Origin: Euphorbia lathyris
Lineage: Eukaryota > Streptophyta > Magnoliopsida > Malpighiales > Euphorbiaceae
Length of the DNA: 64,000 nucleotides
Direction of reading: 5' to 3'
NCBI RefSeq assembly: GCF_963576675.1
Contig: NC_088918.1
Span: 56,563,501-56,627,500 of the forward strand
Below are positions 1-11,486 of the stretch, one piece after another. The notes beneath the pieces were generated by a model that worked only from the letters and a program-made list of their open reading frames with translations, did not search any database and had not been told where the DNA came from. The translations under genes and the position numbers were made by a program. The stretch's first letter is position 1; each line of letters begins with the position of its first letter.

Positions 1-1017
1 AATTGATGAAATTTCACTCAATTTTGATGATTCCTTGGATCAACATTTATTGGTTCATTTTTTCTCTTATTTTTTCTTTCTTTCTTTTGACAACACATGT
101 ACTGATTTTTTCTGAACTTTTTTTTCATATTTGGAAACAATGTATAAACTATTGTTTCGTTATGGTAGTGATTTTTAAATTTTTTATTTTTTTAATTACA
201 AGACGAAATGCACTTATAAATTACAATTTGTAATTTGGTATAAAATGTTATTTAGACTCTGATTTATTTAAAATTTTAATATTTGGCCACTAATTTATTA
301 TTTAGTCACATTTGGACCATAAACTATTCAAATTGATGAAATTCTACTTAATTTTGATGAAGTCTTGATAAAATTGTTTCCTTATGATACGTGGTGATAT
401 TTTGACATATGAGCTTGACATGCCGTACATTTTAAAGTTGATTTACCTAAATAATTAATGAGATTAAAACAAGAAAACAAATCTTTAAACTAAAATTTAT
501 CAAATCTAGTTATCAAAATATCATCATATGTCAATAATTCTATTAAGTTTCCATCCAAATTGGATTGAAATTTCACCAATTGGGATAGTTTAGTGGCCAA
601 ATTATAAAATTTTGGATAGATCAAGCGCAAAATGATAAGATTCCTTGGATAAATCGATGTCCAAATAGTGATTTAAGCCTGTAATTCATAATAAATACGC
701 GACTAACCAATTTTTAATTTTGAAGATAAATTCTTCTCTTTCTTTCCATAGAATCTAGCGATTAGGTTCGAGTTCAGCCGTCCAAGATTAATTTCCAGAA
801 ATTAATACTTTGTCGTCTTCTTGCTTCTCGCATGACTGGTGAGAAAAAACTTGATTTTAAATATATAAAAGAAAACTCGATTTTACATATACAAAAGCAA
901 GAAGAATAATAATTTCTTAGCTTTATGTTATTATTATATGACTTGAATTGTAGTTAATAATTTATTGATTTTACTATTTACTATTTATTATTTCTAAAAT
1001 AGTATTAGATTTAGATA
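1..1017. other. AT-rich intergenic DNA, no gene seen
   Basis: Very AT-rich sequence with short runs of T and A and no convincing coding potential on either strand. A short phrase near position 1 (attgatgaaatt) recurs near 335 in diverged form, which suggests old repeat remnants. I see nothing further. Confidence 0.6.
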
Positions 1018-1512
1018 TGAAAAAATGCAAAATGCGTCCATGGCCTCCAAAATGCTGGAGACGGCCTTGACTTACACTAGTCGTGGGTTCTGAGTTGGCA
1101 TAAGAAACACCATAGGGGGATAGGGATATCCTGGCATCGGATCTCCGCCAACTCTTTGCCAGTTGTCGGTACTAGTTTAAGCGATCCACCCTAGTCCACT
1201 AAGGACTAGGAGAGTCGAGTATCCGACCTTCGTGAAGGGAGGCAGATGTCTCCCTAAGGTGGAACCTTACGGACACTTTGGACTTCCGAGTTTGCCCATA
1301 GTGCGTGTTCCTTTATAAGGCGAGGTATAAATACAGGAAGACCCGCCGGAACAAAATACCGACAAACGAATTGACGAGATGCTTGAAGCTTAAAGGGGAT
1401 AGACCCCTTTGGTAGGAATTGACTGGCCGATGATTCAGGGGATTCTCAATGCCACATGGGACTTTAGTCTGGCTTCGACTTGACCCCATGGCATTTGATA
1501 TTATGTTCATTA
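1018..1512. other. GC-richer block of unknown origin, possibly an LTR or promoter remnant
   Basis: About 500 bp stand out from the AT-rich surroundings by base composition. The block holds a TATA-like TATAAATA (1326-1333) and a perfect 8-bp inverted repeat CCTAGTCC/GGACTAGG (1190-1197 and 1203-1210). No open frame resembles a known protein. A TATA box inside a compositionally distinct block would fit an old LTR fragment, but no partner LTR is in the window. Confidence 0.35.
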
Positions 1513-1866
1513 TTAATTTTATAAAAAGTTTTAGTAATTACACTTGTTTTAATTGTTAGTACCATGAATTAAATCAGTAAGATGAATCGCCATTAAGTGA
1601 ATTATTTTTTAATTAATTGAGAGAAAATATATTCCAATAATCTATAGTGAATTTTTTGCTCATTTGAAATATATATATAGAAGTTTATTTGAAATTTTTT
1701 CTCTCTCAAATTTTGTTTAGCTCCCAAAACTTATGTTTCGATTCACGTCTTATTTCTTCATTTTGGGATTATAATTCGACTTAGAGTTCGACTCACGTTA
1801 TGTTGTATCTGAAAAGATAATTGTCAAGTGCAAAAAAAATCTATCTTAAGGAAATTGATCTCATAA
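1505..1866 (+). repeat. Diverged direct repeat, copy 1
   Basis: About 360 bp recur in diverged form at about 2775-3131. Shared landmarks in the same order are a string around taattgagagaaaa, a phrase tcatttgaa, a segment ggctcccaaaa (tagctcccaaaac here), and a block ending near atctta before gatct. The copies are about 1.27 kb apart, in the same orientation. They could be ends of a decayed non-autonomous element or a local duplication. Confidence 0.5.
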
Positions 1867-2456
1867 AGCCTTCGAAATATCATTCTTCCATTCATCCAGT
1901 TCATCCACTTCATCTGAATGGTTATTATAAGGTAAAGTCCAAAAAAAACCTAGGGTTTTCGCCATTTATAAACAGGTTCCCGAGATTTAAAACTGTACAC
2001 ACAAGGGTTTGTGGTAAACATCATTACCATATAAGTGATTTTTCGTGTTTTTTGACTTTTTTTTGTAATCTCTTCTGAATAAAACTTAAAATCCCAAAAA
2101 AATCCCCTAATTTGGCAACGGCGTTTACTGCGGACTCTTGTTTATACAGTTTTAAACTTCGGAAATTTGTTTGCAAATGACGAAAACCACAAGAATGTTT
2201 TTTTATATACTTTACCCTTTATTATATTCTTCTTATTGTAATTTTATTATATATTTCTTCAATTTAATAAAATTATTCTATTCTTGAATTTTATTCTTCT
2301 ATCATGAAATTTTTAATATATATATATAAAGTTGTATGTAATGTATTTATATTAAACAAAGAAAAATTACATTAAAGATAAAGAAAAATCCTCAACCCAT
2401 CCCATCCCAATGTGATTCGAACTCATGACCTCTACAGTCATAGGTAAATTTTCAAG

Positions 2457-2458
<2 letters not shown>

Positions 2459-2491
<33 letters not shown>
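2459..2491. repeat. (AT)n microsatellite
   Basis: Roughly 16 uninterrupted AT dinucleotides. Confidence 0.95.
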
Positions 2492-2495
<4 letters not shown>

Positions 2496-2774
2496 TAATC
2501 TAAAAAATAATTTCTAAAACTGACACATCACTAAATCAATAACCTGAAAGTCAACTAAAAAATTATTTTTAAAGTATCACATTAGCAAATACGTTTAATT
2601 TAAAACTCATTTGTAAGAGCAACACAAGCAAATGTTAATGTGTCAATAAACTAAAAATCAACTAAAAAATCATTTCTAAGAATATGTTGATGTTGATGTA
2701 TCAAAAAACTAAAAGTTACTTTTATCAAAATATAAAAGTTGAATGCCTTTTACTAAAGAATTAAATTTCAATAA

Positions 2775-3131
2775 TGGAATTAATAATTTTGTAAAACAAT
2801 GTAGTATTTATAGTGATTTTAATTGTCATTAATATGAATTAATTCAGTAAAATTAATTTTTGAACTAATTGAGAAAAAAACATTTTCCAACAGTTTGTTT
2901 CTAAAAGTTTGGTTTTACTCATTTGAAGCATACAAAAAGTTCATTTGAAAATTTTCATCTATGCCAAATTTTATGCGGCTCCCAAAATTGTTTGGATTCG
3001 TTCGTCTAATTTCTTAGTTTTGTGGTGATAATATGACATACATGGTTAGAGTTTGACTCACGCTTATCTTGTATATTAGGAGACGATTGTCAATTTGCGA
3101 TAAATATGTTTTAAGAAAACTGATCTTAATC
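2775..3131 (+). repeat. Diverged direct repeat, copy 2
   Basis: Partner of the block at about 1505-1866, same orientation and same order of landmarks, with many substitutions and small gaps. It ends about 60 bp before the left target-site duplication of the Tat element. Confidence 0.5.
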
Positions 3132-3193
3132 GGGTTTCAGAATCTTCTCTATCAAAAGGTTTGTTATATTTAGTTTATTACAATTTTATTATT

Positions 3194-3515
3194 TAATTAG
3201 GTATCGGACCGAACAGTAACTGTCGGGCGTCTCTGGGTGAGTTTCGAGGTGCTTCTTTTCGAGGTGCTGGGCTTCTGTCGATGTCTCTTTGAGGGGATCG
3301 GTCCATATATGCAGTCCGACAGTCAAGACAGTTAGTAGTTCTTAGCGAGGTGTTTAATAAAGGGTTGATGTGTAAGTGTGAGAATGCATACCATTGTAAA
3401 AGGTGTGGATGGATATTTATAGGTCTCGTTGATGGGCCTGGGAGCCTTGATGGGCCCGATGGGTCTTCTGTTTTAACTTAACAGGCCCGATAGGCCAAGT
3501 TCATATCCCTAATCA
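3194..3515 (-). repeat. Tat1 3' LTR
   Basis: A 322-bp repeat matching 25182-25503 along its full length with scattered substitutions. On the minus strand it begins TGATTAGGG and ends CCTAATTA, so the termini are TG and TA rather than TG and CA. Both copies share that terminus and the TSD fits it. Confidence 0.93.
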
Positions 3516-3533
3516 AGTAGTCCCCCTTGAGAG
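3516..3533 (-). other. Tat1 polypurine tract
   Basis: Read on the minus strand, CTCTCAAGGGGGACTACT abuts the 3' LTR. The purine run AAGGGGGA is the expected primer site for second-strand DNA synthesis. Confidence 0.7.
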
Positions 3534-4081
3534 GCCTATTCCGAGTATTAAATGCGAGGTACTGTCGTTGTTTATGGTCGTAGCTAAATGAAGAAGATGA
3601 AAGGTCGGCGAGAATAGTTCGCCGAGGTGAGTTGGATACTCGACGTTCCTGCGATATGCCTTTAGTGTTCCGCAGGGCATTCTTGCGAAATAAAAATAAA
3701 CCCTTGTCCTTCTGCCGCGTGCGTTGCTTTTCTGTCCTACATTAATTACCTAAGGAGTATTGCGGTGCGTGCGCCGCCTGTAGATGACCATTGGTCAACT
3801 GATTGGTGGTGGTATGTCTCCTACAAAAGGGGGTTTTAGGGTCATCTGTGCCGGTTTCTTGTCTTTTCAAAAGCTTTGTGTACTCATGCCTACTTCGCCT
3901 AAAAACTCTCAAAACAACTCCTTTTCCTAGCTTTTGCTGCCGATAGCCGAGGCCTCGCTCCGGTCCCAGTGTGTGGCGACTTTGTTGCGAAAAAGCCTGC
4001 GAGTTCCGTTGCAATTGCGAGGTCAGTGTTTCATCTTATACCTCGCTCATTTCCTTGCTTTTACTAGGGTTGTTGGGGATT

Positions 4082-6676
4082 ATGTCAGAGAGTTCCTCGC
4101 GAGGGACGCTGGTAAAGTTAGAACCAGTGAGCGCTGGTGACTTTATCCTTCGTGATGCGTCTTGAAACTGTCCGACAAAGCGTAAGGTAAGAGGAGAGAA
4201 GGGGGCTGTGGCCGGACCTTCGAGAGAGAAGAAGGCAAAAATCTGACGACCCGTTGTACCATGGGTTGACCCGAGCGTTCCAGATCGGGTTGAGGGGGTG
4301 AAACTGGGGATTCACGAGGTCTCCATCGAGGTGCCTGAGAGGCTCGTGCTAGGGGGAAATAATTTGGAGACCTTATACGAACGAATTCAGGCCAAGGTAT
4401 GGTCAAGGCTTCCCGGTGCAGTGGGGTCAGATGGGAAGCGTTTCGAGAAATCGAAGCATCCCAAGCATCCTAATAGTTTCACCATAGAGGATGCTTATAG
4501 TACGATTGTCTCCGTGGACCTCGCCTCGCTCTCGGTGGTGTATCAGATTGGGGTGCCCTATGAGATGAGCGCGTTGAATATCGAAGATCGAGCCCATCAC
4601 ACAGGAAGTGTGAATGAATTGATGGTGTACAAGCAACAGTTCGAGTCGGGTATGCGGCTTCCTTTGTTACCCTTCTTCATCGAAGTGATGAAAGAGTTTG
4701 ACTTGTGCCCTGTGCAGATTCATCCTAACGGGTGGAGGATGCTGGTGGGATTTTATTCCATGTGTCGCTTGGTGGGTTTTCATGCAACGAGACTCGTATT
4801 TTGGCACTTCTTCCGACCGAACAAGGGACCCCTCTCACAGCACGTCACCTTCTTACATCCCAAGTTTAATATGCTCGGGGGTTTTCAGGAGAAGATTCAA
4901 GAGTGGCGACACCGCTATTTTTTGGTTCGCCAGACGCGGGGTGAGTTTCCGTTCCGCGTTACTTGGAATAGTGATCTGATGGACTCCGCTGACTGGTTGG
5001 TGAGTTGAGAGATGTTGGAGCCGGAGAATCAGTTTTTTGCCTACTTGAGAGGTTTGCCAGATGATAAGGAGAGTAAACAGGATGTGGATAGGCTGGTCGG
5101 ATATTATATTGTGCGGTTACTCCATCTGGAACCAGTGATGGATGGTGCATCTGTCTGGATGGTCTGCGAAGGACTTCAAGTCCTGGAAAAAAGGGCATCA
5201 ATTCAATGATGGGGAGCTGGCCGAGCTAGAGTGGATCGTAGTGAAGGTGGATGTACGAGGTGAGATGTCTGGTGGGGGGGAATTAATTTTCACTTGTACT
5301 TAATATTTTTCGGTACCATGTTGTTCGTATGTCTAAGCGCTTATGTTTGTTGCTTATTTTGCAGGTGTTGGTGATACGAGAGTTAGCATGCATTTTGATA
5401 TGAACGAGTTTGGTGTCGGGTTGGTTGCACCTGAAGAAGCATTCGATGGAGCTTCATCCTCCCTTGGCTTTTGGAAGATGCGAACCAAGTGGTTCTGAGC
5501 ATGGGAGGTGTCCTCGATGCCATGGAGGGTGCGGGTGTCGGTGGTGATATTCCGGTGGGAAAGCCCATTGAAGGACAAGTGAAGGGAGGGACGACAAGTG
5601 AGATCGAGGTCATCGATATGGAAGAAGAGTCGGAAGAGAAGTTGGAGCGCTCTGGGCGTAGTAAGTGGAAAGAGGCTCACGAGGGGAAGCTGAAGATGGT
5701 AGAATTTACTACGGAGGCCGGTGGTGGTGAGGAGGGGATCGAGAGTTCCAAGAAGGCCTATGTCGAGGAAGCACAAGATGCAGCCCCAAACAGGGGTGCG
5801 ATGTTATTAGATCGGACCCGAGATGACCGTATGGATGGAGGGGAAAGCGGCCCGATATATGGAGTTCATCCAAAGCCTGCCAACGGGAGCGCAAATGCTG
5901 AATTTAGATTTATCTCGTGCCTTGGGGAGGTTGGGGAATGTGCCTGGGGAAGCTCAGAGATGCAGTGATATGTCCAAAATGGAGCTACTGACTGAGGTGA
6001 TGACGACGCTTAGTGTGGTAAGTTCTCACGAGCTCCTGCGAGTCAGTCTTTTGATATCTTGCTTATAAGTTTGGTTTCTCCATTGTGATGGCTTTGATGG
6101 ACTTGAATCAAATCTTTGATCTGTGTGGTGATGAAGAGGAGACAATCGAGTCGCTGCAAAAAGCACTGCACATTGTCGCGGCTGACTTGGAAAAGTCAAA
6201 TGTGAAAATCCCGACGGCGAAAGAGGTCCTCGATGCGCAGTGCACTGAAATTAAAAAGATGTGTTCGCAGCTGAGTCATGCTAAGGGTCGATGTGCCGAA
6301 TTGGAGAAGAGTTTGGGGTCGGCTCGTGATAACCTCCGGCACCGCGAGCTGATAATGCAGATTGCCATCTGATGGTTCGCCATGTGAAGGGTGTTCTCTC
6401 GGAGAAGAAAGTTCTGGCGGCTATAGCGGCAGAAAAGAAGAAAGCATGGCTTGTGGAGAAGACCAAATTGGAGAAGGAGCTCGAGGTGGCTCGTAAAGAA
6501 ACTGCTGATATCTGAGCCTTCGCAGCGCAACGCGAGGATACCCTTGTGAACATGGATAGGATGATGGTTCTGAGAGCTGCGCATGCCGCTGGTTTCACCG
6601 TGCCTGCCGAGGTTGTGTTCGCTCCCAAGGTTTATGATAAAGCCGAGCAGAAGAAAGCCATTGAGTACTTCTAGCA
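4082..6676 (+). pseudogene. Tat1 antisense gene: gypsy-type transposon domain plus coiled coil, decayed
   Basis: The gene reads on the plus strand, opposite to the retroelement. A frame starting at ATG 4082 runs to about 5180, broken by TGA codons at 4163, 4244 and 5006 that could each be a C-to-T change in an Arg codon. The 4298-5008 part (motifs FTIEDAYSTIVSVD, RLPLLPFFIEVMKEF, NGWRMLVGF) resembles the plant family annotated as putative gypsy-type transposon domain (Pfam PF04195), commonly seen as an antisense ORF in Tat elements. Splice-like signals follow: donor GTGAGA at 5260, acceptor GCAG at 5361-5364, donor GTAAGT at 6018. An acidic stretch (5580-5660) is followed by a charged, probably coiled-coil segment (6085-6676) with more stops and shifts. 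The start is the first ATG in the long frame; exon limits beyond 5260 are uncertain. Confidence 0.7.
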
Positions 6677-6855
6677 GTTGCAAAAGAAGAAGTAGCTAGG
6701 TTTTGTAGAGTATGGTGATGTTGTAATGATATGTTCCGTACACCGTATCTTTATTTTGAGATTTTGTAAACTGCTTGGTCTAATTGGTAATAATTTTCTG
6801 TTTTGGAATGACTACTGCTTTTTGGAGCTGTCTTTCACGTCTTATCTTCTTGTGC

Positions 6856-6864
6856 TATAAATAG
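6856..6864 (+). promoter_or_regulatory. TATA-like box upstream of the second antisense ORF
   Basis: TATAAATAG, followed by a CT-rich stretch, lies about 110 bp upstream of the ATG at 6975 on the same strand. This is a plausible core promoter but is supported by sequence only. Confidence 0.45.
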
Positions 6865-6974
6865 ATTTCTTGCTCTTTCTTTCCTTATTGAACATTCGAA
6901 ATTTGCTAGCTATGTCTCTTTGTGACGTCGTTAACTCAGCAAAAATCCTAGAGGTGCAGTAAGAAATATTTGCG

Positions 6975-7352
6975 ATGCCACATCCTTATGTTTATTATTC
7001 GCCTCCTTCTTTCGACCGTATGAGTGAACGAGCAGCCCGATACGCTTCTCCTGTCTGGATGGGTTGAGGGGAAGGATCTCGAGCATGCCGGTTGGAGAGT
7101 GAGAGTTCTGCGCCGTATACAGGGTCCACGACCGACTCTTGTGAGGTTGTTGCGAGTGCTTGGTCGACCACCGAGAGAGATTCACTCTCCAAAGAGGTGA
7201 TTAGGTATTTGGGTCCAGATGAGATGGCCGTAGTCGTGGTGAACCCCCATCCCTCGTGGATTAGCAGGCTGATCACCGACGAGACTGATCGAGTGTTGAG
7301 CCTGCCTCCTGAAGTGGCTTTTCAACGAGTGGGGCGTCATGCTTCGCCATAA
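6975..7352 (+). pseudogene. Second small antisense ORF in Tat1, one internal stop
   Basis: A frame of about 126 codons opens at ATG 6975 and closes with TAA at 7350, with one in-frame TGA near 7065. The upstream part is rich in Tyr, Ser and Pro; the downstream part contains SKEVIRYLGPDEMAVVVVN. I do not recognise the product. It follows the coiled-coil antisense gene in the same direction and has its own TATA-like box, so it is either a second antisense gene or a 3' exon of the first. Confidence 0.45.
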
Positions 7353-7899
7353 TGACTTAATAGTCCAATTTATATGGATCCTTTGAGGCCGCGCAGTGTT
7401 GTGTTCTTGGAATTTTCCCGGTAGGGTCTAATAGGGTCAATTCCTGTCAATCCTAGACATTGGGTTACTCACGTCGAGAAAGCGTGTTTGTATCACCGAC
7501 AAAATGGTCATAACACCGATGAATGTCATAAGTGGAGGTTGGTGCACCAGGCATTAATAGATGATGAGGATAATCCCAACCCGGATCGATTTCTCCCATA
7601 GTGAAGATCAGATCTCCTCCTTTAATGCCATAGTTTCAAATGTAGGTTGTTGTAGTCAATATTATGCTTATCTAAACTTGTTTTGTAATGATTAGGCAGT
7701 TTAGCGCTTGATGAGCGGTGCTTGTTGCACTTAGTGCTGTCTGATTTAGTTTGATGTGTTTTTCTTATGAAGAAATTGTTTACTTTCGATTTGATGAATT
7801 TTGACTTGGTCTGCGCGTTTGGATAGCTAAAAGTAGCTCATTGCTTTGTAACTGATCTTGTAACTATGTGCAGACTTTAGAATGAGCCCATGAGCATGA
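7353..7899. other. Tat1 3' region without recognisable gene
   Basis: Noncoding sequence between the second antisense ORF and the 91-bp tandem repeats. I see nothing specific in it. Confidence 0.5.
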
Positions 7900-8590
7900 T
7901 ACATGATAACAATGCTCAGCTATTTGAGAAATGTGCTCGGTTAGCAAGGATTGGCTCGCTTGTTTATAATTGACAACGACGTGTGAATGTTGAATTAAGT
8001 TTTGAGCATGAGATTGGATATCGATGCTCGAATAGCGATAAGTGACTCGATTGATTGTAATTGACAACGATAATATGATCGATGAATTATATTTTGAGCA
8101 TAAGATTAGATATCGATGCTCGAATAGCGAGAACTGGCTCACTTGATGATAATTGACAATGATATGCGACCGTTGAATTATATTTTGAGCATGAGATCGG
8201 ATATCGATGCTTGAGTAGTGAGAGCTGGCTCGCTTGACGATAATTGATAACAATATGCGATCGTTGAATTATATTTTGAGCATGAGATCAGATAATGATT
8301 CTCGAGTAGCGAGAGCTGGCTAGCTTGACGATAATTGACAACGATATACGATCATTGAATTATATTTTAAGCATGAGATCGGATATTGATGCTCGAGTAG
8401 CGAGAGCTGGCTCGCTTGATGATAATTGACAACGATATGTGATAATTGAATTATATTTTGAGCATGAGATTGGATATCGATGCTCGAGTAGCGAGAGCAG
8501 GCTCGCTTTACGATAATTGACAACGATATATGATCGTTGAATTAATATTCTGAGCATGAGATCGGATATTGATGCTCGAGTGGCGATATG
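7900..8590. repeat. 91-bp minisatellite, about 7 copies
   Basis: The landmark gagcatgagat recurs about every 91 bp (about 8003, 8096, 8187, 8278, 8369, 8459, 8551) with substitutions between copies. Within each unit, gctcgagtagcgag and gataattgacaacgat are conserved. Tandem arrays in the 3' untranslated part of Tat/Ogre elements are a known source of plant satellites. Confidence 0.93.
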
Positions 8591-8694
8591 CGGAGAAATT
8601 TTGTTTTTGTATTAGCTTAGATGCATAAGTGCAATTCCTGATTTTTTTTACATGATTCACTGATATTATTTCCTTAGAGTTTGGATGTCCCAAC

Positions 8695-9598
8695 TATTGT
8701 CGAAAGGTGTGCCCTCTAGAGAGGCTATTTTGTAAGCCCCCTTATGGAGAATCGTGTGAATCTTGTAAGGCCCTTCCTATGACTGACCGAGTTTTCCCTT
8801 GGCGGGTGAAGATTACGAGGATCCAGCGTCTCGGAGCACCAGGTCACCTACTTGGAAACTTCGAGGGCGCATCCTTTTATCGTGGTAGCGTGCAAGGTTC
8901 TGCTTATGAGTGGTGATATGGAGCAGTGCGTTTAAGAGCTCTTCCTCCAGCCTGTCTTTAGCGTCCGCGAGAGCTTCGTTGTTAAGTGCCTCGGTGAAAT
9001 TGTCATATCTCGGGGATCGAAGTACTACTTCCATCGGTGCCATGGCTTCTGCCCCATAGGTGAGGAAGAAGGGGGTTTTTTCTGTTCCCAAGTGGGGCGT
9101 GGTTCGATACGACCATAGCAAGGTGGGGATATCATCCGGCCATGCTTAGCCTTTGTCGTAGAGTCTCACATTGATTTCTCGAATGATGGTTCGATTGGTT
9201 ACCTCGGTAACACCACTGCTTTGTGGATGAGCTACCGATGTGAAGCGGCTTTTGATGACCCAGGCTGAACAGAAGTCGCGAAACTCTCCGCAGTCGAACT
9301 GACGCCCGTTGTCGGTTATAAAAGAGTGAGGAACTGTGAATCGGTAGATGATAGCACATTTGATAAAGGATATGACATTTGTTGCCGTAATTTTCGCGAT
9401 TGCTTCGGCTTCTACCCACTTGGTGAAATGGTCTACGACTACCACCACGAAACATTTTTGCGTTAGGGCGAGGGAAAAAGGTCCGAGTAAGTCGATTCCC
9501 CATACGGCGAAAGGCCACGTCGTGATGATACCTTTAAATGGTGCTCTGGGAGCATGATAGGTGTTGGCATGGGCTTAGCACGCCTGACAGCTGTGTAC
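8695..9598 (-). pseudogene. Tat1 integrase, catalytic and C-terminal part
   Basis: Frames on the minus strand encode the rve core: DHFTKWVEAEAIAKI, FITDNGRQFD with the second catalytic Asp, and HPQSSGVTEVTNRT with the catalytic Glu. The downstream frame 9121-8813 holds SYRTTPHLGTEKTPFFLTYG and RSFQVGDLVLRDAG, the usual C-terminal gypsy integrase blocks. A frame change near 9130 and stops after 8813 break it. The CC half of the HHCC zinc finger lies at about 9590; the HH half is at about 20900, beyond Copia1. Confidence 0.85.
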
Positions 9599-11412
9599 TG
9601 AAGGAAAATAGGCTAACGTTTGACAGCGGAAATATAAAATTTTTAACCTATTTCCATTAACCCAAGATTCATTAATCGTTATTTCATATAAAGAGGGATA
9701 GAAAGAAATACCTTTTAGAAGTTCTATCTACCATTGCAAACGAAGTTCCCACAACTCTTACTTCGAGTTCCCAAGCACAAAACAAACAATTGAAGATCAA
9801 GTTAGAATTCAACCGTATATAACAACCAAAATAGATTGTCTCTAATTAATCAACACAAGATCAAGGATAAAGAGAAAAGAGATGTAATCAATTGAACGGA
9901 AGGAAACGGTGGATAATCTTGTCCTTATGGTGTGGGTCGAAATTCTCTCTCCCGGCTTCGTATGTGTCTTGTCGAAAATTACACATGGGGGGGGGGTATT
10001 TATATTCTCTTGTATCTAAACCCTAGTTAGATAGAATTAGATTACTGAATAAGAATTTAATTCGGAATATAATTCTTATTTATTATCTATAATTATATCT
10101 TAAATATAAAGATAATAATGGTAACCTTATAGGATAATAATAGGTGCAATTTAATCTCATTAAAACTCCTAACTTATTTATCTTTTAATTAATTTAATTC
10201 ACAATTATAATCTAATTAGAATTGTTAAAATCAAATTAAATGTTTATGTATTATACATACATAAAATCGCCCCACCCCATGTACTGGGCCTTAGCGGACT
10301 CAGTTAGGCTTCCATCAATTAATTAACATCCGTTTCTCTTTTGGGTTCCAAGTCTTATGTGTGACCCATTAGGTTCTTATTGCTTCTAGCCGTACGCAAC
10401 TATTAAATTAATTTTCACCGAATTATATTTAATTTTTGCATAACGGAATGAGTACACAAAATGTGATTAGCAAATCCGAAACATTCCCCCAGAGCTATAA
10501 GAAGACAGGTTGATTCTGTCGTTGACCTTTCCGTATTAGTTACAGTATAATTCGATCCTTTATCAACTACATCCTTGAACTGAATCTTATGACTATGGAT
10601 AATGTCAAGTCACATATAGCGAGACGTTCATTTTACTTGTACAGGCCGAGTCAACTCCAATTAGATAGGTTAAGTGAAATCTGTATTTCAAGTCTTAAGC
10701 TATCACTTTGCAAGGATTTAGAGTCAAGTCTTCCACAAGCGATCCATGGACGTATCTCCCATTTATCGGGAGTGATAAATGCTCAATCCAATGTATAACT
10801 ATCCTGTAATTACTTCCTGTGATACCCAACGTCTGCCGTTCACACCCCAGAGTCATCTTTGTTATGGATCGTGTTACAATAGGATCAAAGCGTCACATTC
10901 CGTAATCCATAATTACTAATTAACATTCCTTTGAGTCTGAGGATTAATACCAATGAGATGAACAGGTGACAAGGATGAATCTACCCATCCTGTTATCTCA
11001 AGTCGGGTCCCCAATCCTAATGAACTCCTTTTCATTGGATCCACGTAACTGTCCAGATATCTGTATATATGAAGCTTGTGAGATCAGCTTTCTGTCTCGA
11101 CAGAAGACATTGTTACATGCAAGTCTCAGTAGTGATATGTCAATCCTAAACATATTACTTGACTTGGGGTGGTTTTAAGTTTATTAGTTTATTATAAAGT
11201 TTCGTCTCACTTCATGCTTGTATGAACACTTTATAATCACTTTAAACAAACTTATGGATTTCCTTTTATTAGACTTTATTTAGTTCTTAAAAGGGATTGC
11301 CTTTATATAGTTATGAAAACATATCTCATTAAAACAAATGATATAAAGAGCACTTCATTTACATTAAGTTTGTATCCTAGAACAATTGTCTATAGGACAC
11401 TAAACCCCAACA
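9599..11412 (-). repeat. Copia1 3' LTR
   Basis: The minus strand starts TGTTGGGG and ends TTTTCCTTCA. It aligns throughout with 18982-20803; I count about ten differences in the first 170 bp read by eye. A TATA-like AATATAAATA preceded on the plus strand by a run of G lies near 10000. Short open frames inside (for example 10589-10798) are not genes. Confidence 0.95.
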
Positions 11413-11425
11413 TACTCCCACTTGG
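11413..11425 (-). other. Copia1 polypurine tract
   Basis: Minus strand CCAAGTGGGAGTA directly upstream of the 3' LTR start TGTTGGGG, typical for this copia type. Confidence 0.75.
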
Positions 11426-11486
11426 ACTAAAGCCAATTGTTTCTACAACTTATCCCAGTAGAAGTTAGATGACGATCATGTACTTT

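Noticed and set aside
2405..2450. Possible tRNA gene because of gattcgaactcatgacc
   Set aside because: Only a B-box-like phrase is present. I cannot fold a cloverleaf or find an A box at the right distance.
4298..5008. Tat1 plus-strand frame as an ordinary host gene
   Set aside because: It lies inside the LTR-bounded element and resembles a domain known from antisense ORFs of Tat elements.
10589..11178. Open frames in the Copia LTR (also at 19967-20569)
   Set aside because: They lie inside LTR sequence, are short, and have no family resemblance. They recur only because the LTR is repeated.
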